A DNA stretch of 41,891 nt, taken from Alphaproteobacteria bacterium (GTDB lineage: Bacteria; Pseudomonadota; Alphaproteobacteria; Caulobacterales; Caulobacteraceae). The translations under genes were made by a program, and so were the position numbers. Positions 1 to 8,511 of the stretch are shown here, piece after piece. Location of the stretch: the NCBI GenBank assembly GCA_018826515.1, contig JAHKAM010000052.1, positions 1 through 41,891 on the forward strand, read 5' to 3'. The notes below the pieces were generated by a model, which did not search any database, was not told the origin of the DNA, and worked only from the letters and a program-made list of their open reading frames with translations. Every line of letters starts with the position of its first letter. Position 1 is the first letter of the stretch.

Positions 1-1
1 G

Positions 2-877
2 ACCGAGGCCGACCGGACGGCGCGGGCGGCTGAAGCGACGGCGTCGACGGCGCGCGAGGCGCGGGCCGGCCTGGCGGCGCGGGCGGAGGCCGCGGCCGGG
101 AAGCTGGCCGAGACCGAGAGCAATCTGCGCGAAACCGCCCAGATGTCGCCCGAGGAACTGGGCCAGAAGCTGACCGACGACGCCATCGCCCGCCCGCCCG
201 ACGCGGCCGGGGCCGAGAGCCTGCTGTACGGGCTGGAGCGCGAGCGCGAGGCCCTGGGGGCCGTGAACCTTCTCGCCGAGGAGGAGGCGATCGAATACGG
301 CGACCGGCTGCAGACCATGAAGGTCGAACGGTCCGACCTGACCTCGGCCATCGCCAAGCTGCGCGACGGCATCGATGAGCTGAACGCCGAGGGCCGGGAA
401 CGGCTGGTGGCGGCGTTCGACGTCATCAACGACAATTTCAAGAGCCTGTTCGAGGCCCTGTTCGGCGGCGGCCAGGCCGAGCTGAAACTGGTCGAGAGCG
501 ACGACCCGCTGGAGGCCGGTCTGGAGATCTACGCCTGCCCGCCCGGCAAGCGGCTGGCGGTGATGAGCCTGATGTCGGGCGGGGAGCAGGCCCTGACGGC
601 GGCGGCCCTGATCTTCGCGGTCTTCCTCGCCAATCCGGCCCCGGTCTGCGTGCTCGACGAGGTCGACGCCCCGCTGGACGACGCCAATGTCGACCGCTTC
701 TGCCGCATGCTGGACGAAATGCGGAAGCGGACGGACACCCGTTTCATCGTCATCACCCACAACCCGGTGACCATGAGCCGGATGGACCGGCTGTACGGCG
801 TGACCATGCCCGAGCGGGGGGTATCGCAGTTGGTGAGTGTGGACCTGAGCCAGGCGGAAGAGATCGTGGCGGCGTGA
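2..877 (+). CDS. smc: Chromosome segregation protein SMC, C-terminal part (5' end outside window)
   Basis: The reading frame is open from the first bases and ends at 875-877, so only the last ~291 residues are present. The first ~60 codons are rich in Ala, Glu and Arg and look like the end of the coiled-coil arm. The globular C-terminal ATPase lobe follows, with the ABC signature [10 protein letters not shown] and the Walker B stretch [13 protein letters not shown], both typical of bacterial SMC. SMC dimers with ScpAB bring sister origins and chromosome arms together in the nucleoid. The internal ATG at 143 is not the start, because homology-like coiled coil continues upstream. The gene converges on the wecG-like gene, with only the palindromic element 888-1024 between them, which probably ends transcription from both sides. 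Confidence 0.93.
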   Translation, partial: TEADRTARAAEATASTAREARAGLAARAEAAAGKLAETESNLRETAQMSPEELGQKLTDDAIARPPDAAGAESLLYGLEREREALGAVNLLAEEEAIEYGDRLQTMKVERSDLTSAIAKLRDGIDELNAEGRERLVAAFDVINDNFKSLFEALFGGGQAELKLVESDDPLEAGLEIYACPPGKRLAVMSLMSGGEQALTAAALIFAVFLANPAPVCVLDEVDAPLDDANVDRFCRMLDEMRKRTDTRFIVITHNPVTMSRMDRLYGVTMPERGVSQLVSVDLSQAEEIVAA

Positions 878-887
878 GCTAAAAAAT

Positions 888-1024
888 TCCGCTCATCCCG
901 GCGAAAGCCGGGACCCAGTTGTTTGGGTGATGCGGCGGCTCCCGGCTCCATCCGCTCGCCAGTCCTTGATCGCCGGCGTCAAGCTGGAAAGGACTGGGTC
1001 CCGGCTTTCGCCGGGATGAGCGGA
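888..1024. repeat. 137-nt palindromic element, copy 1 (intergenic)
   Basis: The ends are perfect 32-nt inverted repeats (888-919 and 993-1024), beginning TCCGCTCATCCCGGCG. The whole unit can fold into a long hairpin. An element with the same two arms lies inside murD at 6529-6663; the centres differ except for a shared stretch just before the right arm. This copy sits between the stop codons of two convergent genes and directly abuts the stop codon of the wecG-like gene, so it could act as a two-way terminator. It is a short non-autonomous repeat with no coding capacity of its own. Confidence 0.93.
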
Positions 1025-1753
1025 TTATTTTGAAAGTCCAAGCAGCTCGGTTCTCAGGAACCACCCGAAGATCGCAGGGCCCTCGATGACATAGCGGCGG
1101 AACATCCGCCGCGGCTGGCTCAGCAAACGATGCAGCCATTCCAGCGACAGCTGCTGGAACAGGCGCGGCGCCCTTTGCTGTCGCCCGGTCAGGAAGTCGA
1201 CCGAGGCGCCGACGCACAACGTCACCCCGTGGGACCGCCCTGCCGCGCGCAAGGCATGGGCGAACAGTTCCTGTTTCGGGAAGGAGACGCAGGCCAGCAG
1301 CACGTCCCACTCCGCCCCGGAGGCATGACCGACGGCCGCCCGCCAGCCCAGGGTCCCGGGCGTCAGCATCGGGGCCTCAAGGTATCTCAGGGTCTGGCGC
1401 GGATAGCGGGCGGCGAGATCGTCGAACGCGGCGCGGTCGGGACCGAAGACCGCGATGACCAGGCCCTCGGCCGCAGGCGAGGCCAGCAGGTCGGCGGTCA
1501 GATCCGAACCCGGATAGACCGGCAGGGTCACGCCGCGCAGCCGCGCCAGATGGCTGAGAATCCGGCTGTCGCAGACCTTCAGATCAGCGCCCTGATAGAC
1601 CTCACGCCCGACCCGTCCGTCCATCAGCTTGACCACATGATCGACATTTGGGGTCACGACATAGCCATAGGCCCCGCGCGCCATGCCGATCACACGTGCC
1701 AGCATCTGCGGCCGGTCGCCGTCGGCGAAATCGAGGGTCATGAAGCGCGCCAT
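1025..1753 (-). CDS. WecG/TagA/CpsF family glycosyltransferase
   Basis: A 242-residue protein of the usual length for this family, which transfers a UDP-activated ManNAc-type sugar to a lipid-linked acceptor during surface polysaccharide synthesis at the inner face of the membrane. Visible family marks are TPNVDHV near residue 35, an Asp in VCDSR, FPKQE near 160, and the C-terminal block GASVDFLTG followed by RAP, LEWLHRLL and QPRRMFRRY. It stands alone, with no other polysaccharide genes within the window, so the polymer cannot be named. Its stop codon touches the palindromic element 888-1024. Confidence 0.85.
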   Translation of the reverse strand: MARFMTLDFADGDRPQMLARVIGMARGAYGYVVTPNVDHVVKLMDGRVGREVYQGADLKVCDSRILSHLARLRGVTLPVYPGSDLTADLLASPAAEGLVIAVFGPDRAAFDDLAARYPRQTLRYLEAPMLTPGTLGWRAAVGHASGAEWDVLLACVSFPKQELFAHALRAAGRSHGVTLCVGASVDFLTGRQQRAPRLFQQLSLEWLHRLLSQPRRMFRRYVIEGPAIFGWFLRTELLGLSK

Positions 1754-1800
1754 GGGAGGAGCCTAGTCGCATCGCGGTCAACGCCCGGTTACGATGCCGC

Positions 1801-2274
1801 ATGAATTCCGCCCTGACCGCCGCCTTTCTGGGCGCCCACCTGCTGGCCGCGCCCGTCGGAACCGCGACCGGGGAAGGCCCGCGCCTTGTGCTGACCGGCG
1901 TCGGCCGGTTCGCCGTGCTGGCCGACCTGTCGACCATCCATCGGGACGGAGAGCGGGCCCGGATGCGATCGTTTCAGGTGACCGAGGCGGATTTCGAGGC
2001 CGGCGGCCAGACATACTGGGGCGGCTGGTCGTGGTGGGCCTTCGACTGCGCGGCCCGCACCGCCGACCGGCTGGACTTCGCCTCGGTACGGGAGGGCGGG
2101 AGCGAGGGCCCGGCCACGCCCGACGACGCCCCGGCCTATGACGCCGCGCCCGGCGGCGACGCGGCGGAACTGCTGGCGGTCGCCTGCGACCCGGCCGCGG
2201 CGGGCGAGGCCGACGCCGACACCCTGGCGGACGGCGTCAGGATCGGCCGGGCGGCGCTGCGTCAGGCGAGCTGA
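1801..2274 (+). CDS. Hypothetical protein, possibly exported
   Basis: A 157-residue protein that I do not recognise. The first ~20 residues (MNSALTAAFLGAHLLAAPVG) could be a weak signal peptide. The rest has an aromatic patch (TYWGGWSWWAFDCAA) followed by an acidic, alanine-rich tail. The ATG at 1801 lies about 45 nt from the divergent wecG-like start. The 3' end overlaps the convergent mscS gene by 38 nt. Codon use is like that of the neighbours, which supports a real gene, but no function can be assigned. Confidence 0.6.
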   Translation: MNSALTAAFLGAHLLAAPVGTATGEGPRLVLTGVGRFAVLADLSTIHRDGERARMRSFQVTEADFEAGGQTYWGGWSWWAFDCAARTADRLDFASVREGGSEGPATPDDAPAYDAAPGGDAAELLAVACDPAAAGEADADTLADGVRIGRAALRQAS

Positions 2275-3361
2275 GCCGTTCGGCGGCGAAGCGCTCGCGC
2301 GGCAGGGCCTCGGGGCATTCGTCGCGCATGAAGGCCAGCAGCTTCTCGCGGATCTCGCAGCGCAGGTCGAAGGCGGCGCCGGCGTTGCGGGCGCTGGCCA
2401 GACAGCGGACCTGGGCGGTGCGTTCGGTGATCTCCACGACCTGCAGGCTGATCACGTCGCCGTCCCAGAACAGGCTGGCGCGGCAGATCCGCTCCAACTC
2501 GGCGCGCAGCCGGTCGATCGGGGCTTCATAGTCGACATACAGGAAGGCCGAGCCGATCAGCCGCGCCGACTCCCGGGTCCAGTTCTGGAACGGGGTGTTG
2601 ATGAAATAGCTGAGCGGCAGGACCATCCGCCGCCAGTCCCACAGCTTGACCACCACATAGGTCGAGGTGATCTCCTCGATCGTCCCGAACTCGCCCTCGA
2701 CGATAACCGCGTCGTCCAGCCGGATCGGCTGGGCCGTGGCGATCTGGATGCCGGCGACCATATTGGTCAGGAAGGGCTGCAGGGCCAGGCCGGCGATGAT
2801 GCCGACGACGCCCGCCGAGGCCAGCAGCGACAGACCCCACTGGCGCACCTCTGCGATGGTCAACAGGGCCAGGCCGAGGGTGATGATGCCGATCAGCACG
2901 GCCGCGACCCGCTGCAGGATGCGGGCCTGGGTGACGTGTTTGCGGGCGACCAGATTGTCCTCGGTAGCCATGTTGAAGCGGCGCAGATAGACCACCGCCC
3001 ACATGTCGGAGGCCCCGACCAGCATCCAGCCGATGGTCAGGATGAAGGCGAACAGCAGGGTCTGGCGGATGAACAGGGACGGCTCGGGGGCCAGGGGCGA
3101 GACCGTGACGGCCAGGGCCAGGGCGGCGATCATCACCGCGATCCTCACCTTCAACCGCGCCCGGCCGACCGTGCCGCGCCAGAAGACGTCGCGCTTGCGC
3201 ACCGCCAGTTTCAGCAGGGCGAAGACCAGCTGGTTGGCCGCCCAGCCGACGAAGACGAAGACCGCCACGATGACCGAGATCACCACCCATTCGGGCAGCC
3301 AGTGGAACTCGCGCCAGAGGCGGAAGACTTCGCGGGTCAGGTCCTGGACGAAGGGGGGCAT
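2237..3361 (-). CDS. MscS-family small-conductance mechanosensitive channel
   Basis: A 374-residue membrane protein. Several hydrophobic segments fill the first ~200 residues, including one near 25-45 and the Gly/Ala-rich pore-lining helix around LLASAGVVGIIAGLALQPFL. A soluble beta domain follows (DDAVIVEGEFGTIEEITSTYVVVKLWD, split here only by wording), typical of the MscS middle domain. Such channels open under membrane tension during osmotic downshock. The gene follows murG by 25 nt on the same strand, so it may be read with the end of the dcw operon. Its 3' end overlaps the convergent hypothetical gene. Confidence 0.85.
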   Translation of the reverse strand: MPPFVQDLTREVFRLWREFHWLPEWVVISVIVAVFVFVGWAANQLVFALLKLAVRKRDVFWRGTVGRARLKVRIAVMIAALALAVTVSPLAPEPSLFIRQTLLFAFILTIGWMLVGASDMWAVVYLRRFNMATEDNLVARKHVTQARILQRVAAVLIGIITLGLALLTIAEVRQWGLSLLASAGVVGIIAGLALQPFLTNMVAGIQIATAQPIRLDDAVIVEGEFGTIEEITSTYVVVKLWDWRRMVLPLSYFINTPFQNWTRESARLIGSAFLYVDYEAPIDRLRAELERICRASLFWDGDVISLQVVEITERTAQVRCLASARNAGAAFDLRCEIREKLLAFMRDECPEALPRERFAAERLSSPDAAPPGRS

Positions 3362-3386
3362 GGCGACGGTATAGGCCCTTATGGCC

Positions 3387-4493
3387 TCAGGCGGGAGACG
3401 TCCGGTCCGCGGCGGCCGCCTCGACCATGTCCGCCAGCCTCGCCGTGGCGTCGGGCAGGGCCGCCGACCGGGCGCCCGCGCTCATGGCGGAGAGCAGGCC
3501 CGGTTCGGACAGCAGGGCCTCGAGCGCCGCCGTCAGCCGCCCGACCGAGGCGTCGTCTTCCAGAACCACCTGCGCGCCCCCGGCCTCGGCCAGGCTGGCG
3601 GCGTTGAAGCGCTGGTGGTCGTCCATGGCGATCTTCAGTGGGATCAGCAGCGACGGCAGGGCCGCCACGGCCAGTTCCGAACAGGTCGAGGCGCCGGCCC
3701 GGCCGATGACCAGATGCGTCGTCGCCAGCCGCCGCGCCATGTCGCCGAAGAAGGGCGCGACCTCGGCCTCGATCCCCGCGGCCTGATAGACGTCGCGGGC
3801 CGCGTCCAGCATCTCCGCCCGGGACTGCTGCTGCACCCGCAGCCGCTTGCGCAGGGGCGCCGGCAGGGCCGCCAAGGCCTGCGGCACGGCCTCGGACAGG
3901 ATGCGCGCGCCCTGACTGCCGCCGGTGACCAGCACATGGATCGGACCGCGCGCCGTCGGGGCGACCCAGGTCCGGTCGAACAGGGCGCGGATGTCGGGCC
4001 GGACCGGATTGCCGATCAGGGTCACCTTCGCGTCCACGCCCGCGGGGACTTTTTGCAGGTTCGGAAACGACGAGGCGACCGCCCCGACATAGGGACTGAG
4101 CCAGCGATTGGTCCGGCCCAGAACGGAATTTTGCTCATGCAGAAGGGTCGGCCGTTTCTGGCTGAGCGCCGCCAGCAGGGCCGGCGCCGAAGGATAGCCG
4201 CCGAACCCAACCACCACCGCCGCGTCGAGCCGGTTCAGCGCCGCCCGCGCCTTGACCACCCCCCGCGCGATGGCGAGGCCGGCCTTCGCCATGCCGACCG
4301 GTCCGCGCCCGGTCGCGGCGTCCAGCGCGATCCGCTCCTCCGCCGGGAAGGCCTGCGCATAGGCCTCGCCCCGGTGGTCGGTGGCCAGAACGATCCGCCA
4401 GCCGCGCCCCGCCAATTCGCGCGCCAGCGCCTCGGCCGGGAACATATGGCCGCCGGTGCCCCCGGCGGCGACGACGCAGACTTTGGCTTTCAT
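3387..4493 (-). CDS. murG: MurG, UDP-GlcNAc:undecaprenyl-PP-MurNAc-pentapeptide transferase
   Basis: A 368-residue GT28 enzyme that adds GlcNAc to lipid I to make lipid II at the inner face of the membrane. The N-terminal loop GGTGGH (residues 11-16) and the C-terminal UDP-GlcNAc block GRAGASTCSELA, then PLKIAMDDHQRFNA, are clear. I set the start at the ATG at 4493 (MKAKVCVVAAGG). The frame stays open upstream, but that part reads through the palindromic element 4538-4710 and is not family-like. It is the last Mur gene of the cluster here, because the next gene is mscS rather than murC. Confidence 0.95.
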   Translation of the reverse strand: MKAKVCVVAAGGTGGHMFPAEALARELAGRGWRIVLATDHRGEAYAQAFPAEERIALDAATGRGPVGMAKAGLAIARGVVKARAALNRLDAAVVVGFGGYPSAPALLAALSQKRPTLLHEQNSVLGRTNRWLSPYVGAVASSFPNLQKVPAGVDAKVTLIGNPVRPDIRALFDRTWVAPTARGPIHVLVTGGSQGARILSEAVPQALAALPAPLRKRLRVQQQSRAEMLDAARDVYQAAGIEAEVAPFFGDMARRLATTHLVIGRAGASTCSELAVAALPSLLIPLKIAMDDHQRFNAASLAEAGGAQVVLEDDASVGRLTAALEALLSEPGLLSAMSAGARSAALPDATARLADMVEAAAADRTSPA

Positions 4494-4537
4494 CCGATGT
4501 GTTTGCCCGATGCCGCGCGCGCTCGCCACTCCCTTCC

Positions 4538-4710
4538 TTTCGTCATCCTCCGGCGAGCGAAGCGAGACCGGGGGACCCAGCGGCGCCGAAGGCGATCTGT
4601 TCACGCAGGCTGTGTGAAGCAGCGGCGTTCTCGGCAGGGTCGCGCTCTCGCGCGCCGCTGGGTCCCCCGGTCTGCGCCGCGAAGGCGCGGCTTGCCGGAG
4701 GATGACGAAA
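4538..4710. repeat. 173-nt palindromic element between ftsW and murG
   Basis: The outer arms are inverted: TTTCGTCATCCTCCGGC at the left end and its complement at the right end. A second inverted pair lies inside, ACCGGGGGACCCAGCGGCGC against GCGCCGCTGGGTCCCCCGGT. The centre is unlike the 888-1024 and 6529-6663 elements, so this is a different family. It fills most of the 226-nt gap between ftsW and murG, the only real gap in an otherwise overlapping operon, and would form a large hairpin in the mRNA. Confidence 0.88.
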
Positions 4711-4719
4711 GCAGTGGAG

Positions 4720-5901
4720 CTACGGCAGTATCCGCCCGCGATCCGGCAGGCTGGCGCCCGGTTCGTAGGCGCCCGGACGGCGGCGGGTCAGGGCGAGCGC
4801 GAGGCCCATGGTCAGCCCCATGGCCAGCATCGACGAGCCGCCGTAGCTGATGAAGGGCAGGGTCATCCCCTTGGTCGGGATCAGGTTCAGGTTCACCGCG
4901 ATATTGATGCAGGCCTGCAGCCCGATCAGCATGAACAGGCCCGCGGCCGCCGTCTGTTCGAAGGCGTCGGTCAGCTTCATCGCCCGCCGCATGCCGCGCA
5001 CCACGATGAAGGCGTACAGGCCGATCATCACCAGCGACAGCACCAGACCGAACTCCTCGGCCCCCACGGAATAGATGAAGTCGGTGTGCAGGTCGGGGAC
5101 GTGGCGCTTCATCACCCCCTCGCCCACCCCGCGTCCGACCAGGCCGCCGGCGCGGATGGCCTCGGAGGCGCGGTCGATCTGGTGGGTGTCGGCGGTCTCG
5201 GGCGAAAAGAAGCGGCTCAACCGGTCACGCATGTGGCCGAAGGCGAAATACAGGCCGACCACGCCGCCCGCCCCCGCCGCGGCCAGGGCCGCCACCCATT
5301 TGAGCGGCACCCCTGCCATGAAGAAGACGGCCATGAAGGTGGTGGTGATCAACAGGGTCTGGCCGATGTCGGGCTGGATCAGCATCAGGCCGACGCACAG
5401 GGCCCAGGTGGCGAAGGCGATGGAGACGCCGGGCACCCCCTGCCCCTTCTGGGCCTCGGAGAACATCCAGGCCGCGAAGACGATCAGGCCCGGCTTGGCG
5501 AACTCGGACGGCTGCAGGCTGAACGGGCCGAAATTGATCCAGCGCGCCGCGCCCTTCACCTCATTGCCGATGAGGGGCAGGGCCATCATCACCAGTATGG
5601 CGCAGACCAGCGCCAGCAGGGCGATCCGGCGCACGCCGCGCGGCGACAGGAGTGAGGCGACCAGCATGGCGATGGTGCCGCCCGAGGCCCAGACCAGCAT
5701 CCGCCACGAATAGTGGAAGGGATCGACGATCGATTCATCGACCAGAATGGCCGCCGGGCTGGAGGCGAAACTGAGCGCCACGCCGAGCCCGATCAGGGTC
5801 AGGGCCGCGGCCAGCAGGCCGCGGTCGATGGTCCAGAACCATTTCGCGATCGGGCTCTGGTCGTTGCGCGAAAAGGCGGGGCTGTAGCTGTGCGCGGTCA
5901 T
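4720..5901 (-). CDS. ftsW: FtsW, SEDS-family septal peptidoglycan polymerase
   Basis: A 393-residue polytopic membrane protein with about ten hydrophobic segments. SEDS marks include GRGVGEGVMKRHVPDLHTDF followed by IYSVGAEEFG, and the C-terminal LPFISYGGSSM. FtsW polymerises lipid II at the septum together with the transpeptidase FtsI, encoded further up the same operon. The ATG at 5901 lies 6 nt after the murD stop codon, so the two are co-transcribed. A long repeat follows the stop codon before murG. Confidence 0.95.
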   Translation of the reverse strand: MTAHSYSPAFSRNDQSPIAKWFWTIDRGLLAAALTLIGLGVALSFASSPAAILVDESIVDPFHYSWRMLVWASGGTIAMLVASLLSPRGVRRIALLALVCAILVMMALPLIGNEVKGAARWINFGPFSLQPSEFAKPGLIVFAAWMFSEAQKGQGVPGVSIAFATWALCVGLMLIQPDIGQTLLITTTFMAVFFMAGVPLKWVAALAAAGAGGVVGLYFAFGHMRDRLSRFFSPETADTHQIDRASEAIRAGGLVGRGVGEGVMKRHVPDLHTDFIYSVGAEEFGLVLSLVMIGLYAFIVVRGMRRAMKLTDAFEQTAAAGLFMLIGLQACINIAVNLNLIPTKGMTLPFISYGGSSMLAMGLTMGLALALTRRRPGAYEPGASLPDRGRILP

Positions 5902-5907
5902 GGTTCG

Positions 5908-7401
5908 CTAACCATGCCCTGAAGGGGTAGCGCCGAGGTTAAGGACGGCGGCGCGGAACGCCTCGCCGCGCGCCTCGAAGTCGGGATACTGGTCGAAGCT
6001 GGCGGCGGCGGGCGACAACAGGACCACCTCCTCCCGCCCCGTCGCGGCGGCGGCCTCCGCGGCCGCCTTCACGGCCGAGGCCATGTCGCCGCTGATCCGG
6101 TGTGGCGTGTCGCCCAGCCGCGCGGCGAACGGCCCCGCCGCCTCGCCGATCAGAAAGGCCTCGACCACGCGCGGGAACAGATCTTCCAGATCGTCGATCC
6201 CGCCCGCCTTGGCCCGTCCGCCCGCGATCCAGAAACTGCGTTCATAGGACGCCAGCGCCTGCCGGGCGGCGTCGGCGTTGGTGGCCTTGGAGTCATTGAT
6301 GAAGCGGACCCGGCCGAGGCGGCCGACCTCCTCCATCCGGTGGGCGAGGCCGGGGAAGGTGAGCAGGCCTTCGACGGCGGCGTCATGAGAGACCCCGACG
6401 GCGCGCGCGGCGGCGTAGGCGAAGGCGGCGTTCTGGGCGTTGTGGCGGCCGGGGAGTGAGCGGGCATGGGTGAGATCAATGGATGGCCCGCCGGCCACCA
6501 GCAGGCTGCCGGGCCTGACCCCGATACTTCCGCTCATCCCGGCGAAAGCCGGGACCCAGTCCTTTGGATGACCGGTCTGCGGATCATCGCTCCGACCGTT
6601 GTCCTGAAGTGCTGGCGTCACGCTGGAAAGCACTGGGTCCCGGCTTTCGCCGGGATGAGCGGAGATGAGGGTTCCGGTGCGGCCTTCCGCGGCGAGGGCC
6701 GTGGCGATCCCCTGCCCCCAGCTTTCATCCACTCCGACCAGCGACAGCGCCGCATGGGCGAAAATCCGCGCCTTGGCCGCGACATACCCCTCCATCCCGC
6801 CATGACGGTCCAGATGGTCCGGGCTGATATTGGTCAGGATCGCCACATCGGGCGCGAGGGAGGTCGTCAGGTCCAGCTGATAGCTGGAGGCCTCGATCAC
6901 ATAGACCCCCACCTCGGCCGGCGCAGGCAGGGCGAGCACGCCGATGCCGATGTTGCCCCCGACGGCGACCTTCATCCCGGCCTGTTTCAGGACCCAGCCG
7001 ACCAGGGCGGTGGTGGTGGACTTCCCGTTCGTGCCGGTGATGGCGATGACCCTGGGCCGGACTGTCCCGGGCGTCCGGGCCAGGGCGCGGGCGAACAGCT
7101 CGATGTCGCCGATGATCTCGACCGCCGCCGCCTTCGCCCGGTCGACGGTCCAGTGCGGTTCCGGATGGGTCAGGGGCGCGCCGGGCGACAGGACCAGGGC
7201 GGCGAATTGCGACCAGTCGGCCTGGCTCAGATCCTCGACCGTGAAGCCCTCGGCCTCGGCCTGCATCCGTCCCGAGACGCCGTCATCCCACAGGATGGGA
7301 ATGGCGCCCCCGGCGTGCAGCGCGCGGGCCGCCGTGATCCCCGACCGCCCCAGGCCGAAGACCGCGATGCGTCGCCCCTCAAAGCCGGGAACCGGGATCA
7401 T
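5908..7401 (-). CDS. murD: MurD, UDP-MurNAc-L-alanine:D-glutamate ligase, with a 45-residue in-frame repeat insertion
   Basis: ATP-dependent ligase adding D-Glu to UDP-MurNAc-Ala in the cytoplasm. The P-loop GTNGKST is at 123-129, with DHLDRH at 195-200 and RHNAQN near 319 in the normal order. The protein is 497 residues; removing residues 247-291 leaves 452, a normal length. Those 45 residues (SAHPGESRDP ... WVPAFAGMSG) are encoded exactly by the palindromic element 6529-6663, inserted at a codon boundary without a stop or frameshift. It falls in the central domain between the DHLDRH region and the RHNAQN region, probably on a surface loop. The ATG directly abuts the mraY stop codon. Confidence 0.95.
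   Translation of the reverse strand: MIPVPGFEGRRIAVFGLGRSGITAARALHAGGAIPILWDDGVSGRMQAEAEGFTVEDLSQADWSQFAALVLSPGAPLTHPEPHWTVDRAKAAAVEIIGDIELFARALARTPGTVRPRVIAITGTNGKSTTTALVGWVLKQAGMKVAVGGNIGIGVLALPAPAEVGVYVIEASSYQLDLTTSLAPDVAILTNISPDHLDRHGGMEGYVAAKARIFAHAALSLVGVDESWGQGIATALAAEGRTGTLISAHPGESRDPVLSSVTPALQDNGRSDDPQTGHPKDWVPAFAGMSGSIGVRPGSLLVAGGPSIDLTHARSLPGRHNAQNAAFAYAAARAVGVSHDAAVEGLLTFPGLAHRMEEVGRLGRVRFINDSKATNADAARQALASYERSFWIAGGRAKAGGIDDLEDLFPRVVEAFLIGEAAGPFAARLGDTPHRISGDMASAVKAAAEAAAATGREEVVLLSPAAASFDQYPDFEARGEAFRAAVLNLGATPSGHG
6529..6663. repeat. 135-nt palindromic element, copy 2, inside murD
   Basis: Perfect 32-nt inverted ends (6529-6560 and 6632-6663) identical to those of copy 1 at 888-1024. 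The centre differs apart from the stretch GCTGGAAAG next to the right arm. The length is 135 nt, exactly 45 codons, and on the murD strand the element starts on a codon boundary. The residues it adds include HPGESRDP and WVPAFAGMSG. The in-frame arrangement is comparable to the Rickettsia palindromic elements, although the sequence is not the same family as far as I can tell. Confidence 0.95.
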
Positions 7402-8511
7402 CTATCTGAGCTTGAGCGTCGCCAGCCCGGCGAGCGCCAGCATGGCCGAAACGATCCAGAAGCGGATCACCACGGTCGATTCCGGCCAGCCCATCTTCTC
7501 GAAATGATGGTGGATCGGGGCCATCAGGAAGATGCGCTTCCGGGTGGCCTTGAAATAGGCGACCTGGATCATGACCGAGGCGGCCTCGATGACGAACAGG
7601 CCGCCGACGATGCCCAGCACCAGTTCGTGCTTGGTGGCCACGGCGATGGCGCCCAGGGCGCCGCCGAGGGCCAGCGAGCCGGTGTCGCCCATGAAGATCT
7701 TGGCCGGCGGGGCGTTGTACCAAAGGAAGCCGGTCCCCGCCCCGATGATGGCGGCCAGGAAGATGGCCAGCTCGCCCGCGCCGGGCACATGGTGGACGCC
7801 GAGGTAGTTCGAGAAGATGAAATTGCCGACCAGATAGCTGATGATGCCGAAGGCGCCCGCCGCCATCATCACCGGGACGATGGCCAGACCGTCGAGGCCG
7901 TCGGTCAGGTTCACCGCATTGGAGAAGCCCACCATGGTGAAGGCCGCGAACAGCACATAGAACCAGCCGACGTTCAGCAGCACTTCCTTGAAGAAGGGGA
8001 AGGCGATCGAGGTTTCCAGATTGGGCGTGGTCGGCGAGGCCGTCATCCACAGCACCGTCAGAATGCCGGCGATGACCGAGACGATCACCTGGGCCACAAG
8101 CTTCTGTTTCGAGGTCAGCCCCGCCGACGTCTGTTTCGTCACCTTGGCGTAGTCGTCGACAAAGCCCAGCAGGCCGAAGGCCGCCGTGACGCCCGAGACG
8201 ATCCAGATATAGGGGTTGGTCAGGTCGCCCCACAGGAAGACCGCAACGGCGATCCCCGCCAGGATCATCAGCCCGCCCATGGTCGGGGTGCCGACCTTGG
8301 ACAGGTGCGACACCGGCCCGTCCGACCGGATCGGCTGGCCCTTGCCCTGTTTGACGCGCATCCAGGCGATGAAGCGGCTGCCCATGGCGACGGCGACGAT
8401 CATGGCCGTGGCCATGGCCAGGGCCACCCGCACCGTCTGGTACTGGACCAGATTGAGCAAAGGGTAATCCTGGGCGATGTCGGCGTAGTGGAGATACAGC
8501 AGATAGAACAT
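7402..8511 (-). CDS. mraY: MraY, phospho-MurNAc-pentapeptide translocase
   Basis: A 369-residue integral membrane enzyme that transfers phospho-MurNAc-pentapeptide to undecaprenyl phosphate, giving lipid I. The catalytic motif FVDDYAK (D119, D120), [22 protein letters not shown] and the [11 protein letters not shown] block are all present. I chose the ATG at 8511 ([12 protein letters not shown]), the usual N-terminus of the family. It overlaps the murF stop by one base (TGATG). The longer upstream frame is only the shadow of murF. Confidence 0.96.
   Translation of the reverse strand: MFYLLYLHYADIAQDYPLLNLVQYQTVRVALAMATAMIVAVAMGSRFIAWMRVKQGKGQPIRSDGPVSHLSKVGTPTMGGLMILAGIAVAVFLWGDLTNPYIWIVSGVTAAFGLLGFVDDYAKVTKQTSAGLTSKQKLVAQVIVSVIAGILTVLWMTASPTTPNLETSIAFPFFKEVLLNVGWFYVLFAAFTMVGFSNAVNLTDGLDGLAIVPVMMAAGAFGIISYLVGNFIFSNYLGVHHVPGAGELAIFLAAIIGAGTGFLWYNAPPAKIFMGDTGSLALGGALGAIAVATKHELVLGIVGGLFVIEAASVMIQVAYFKATRKRIFLMAPIHHHFEKMGWPESTVVIRFWIVSAMLALAGLATLKLR

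Noticed and set aside
5908..7401. murD as a frameshifted or broken gene because of its inserted block
   Set aside because: The insertion is exactly 45 codons, the frame is intact and all ligase motifs flank it in order.
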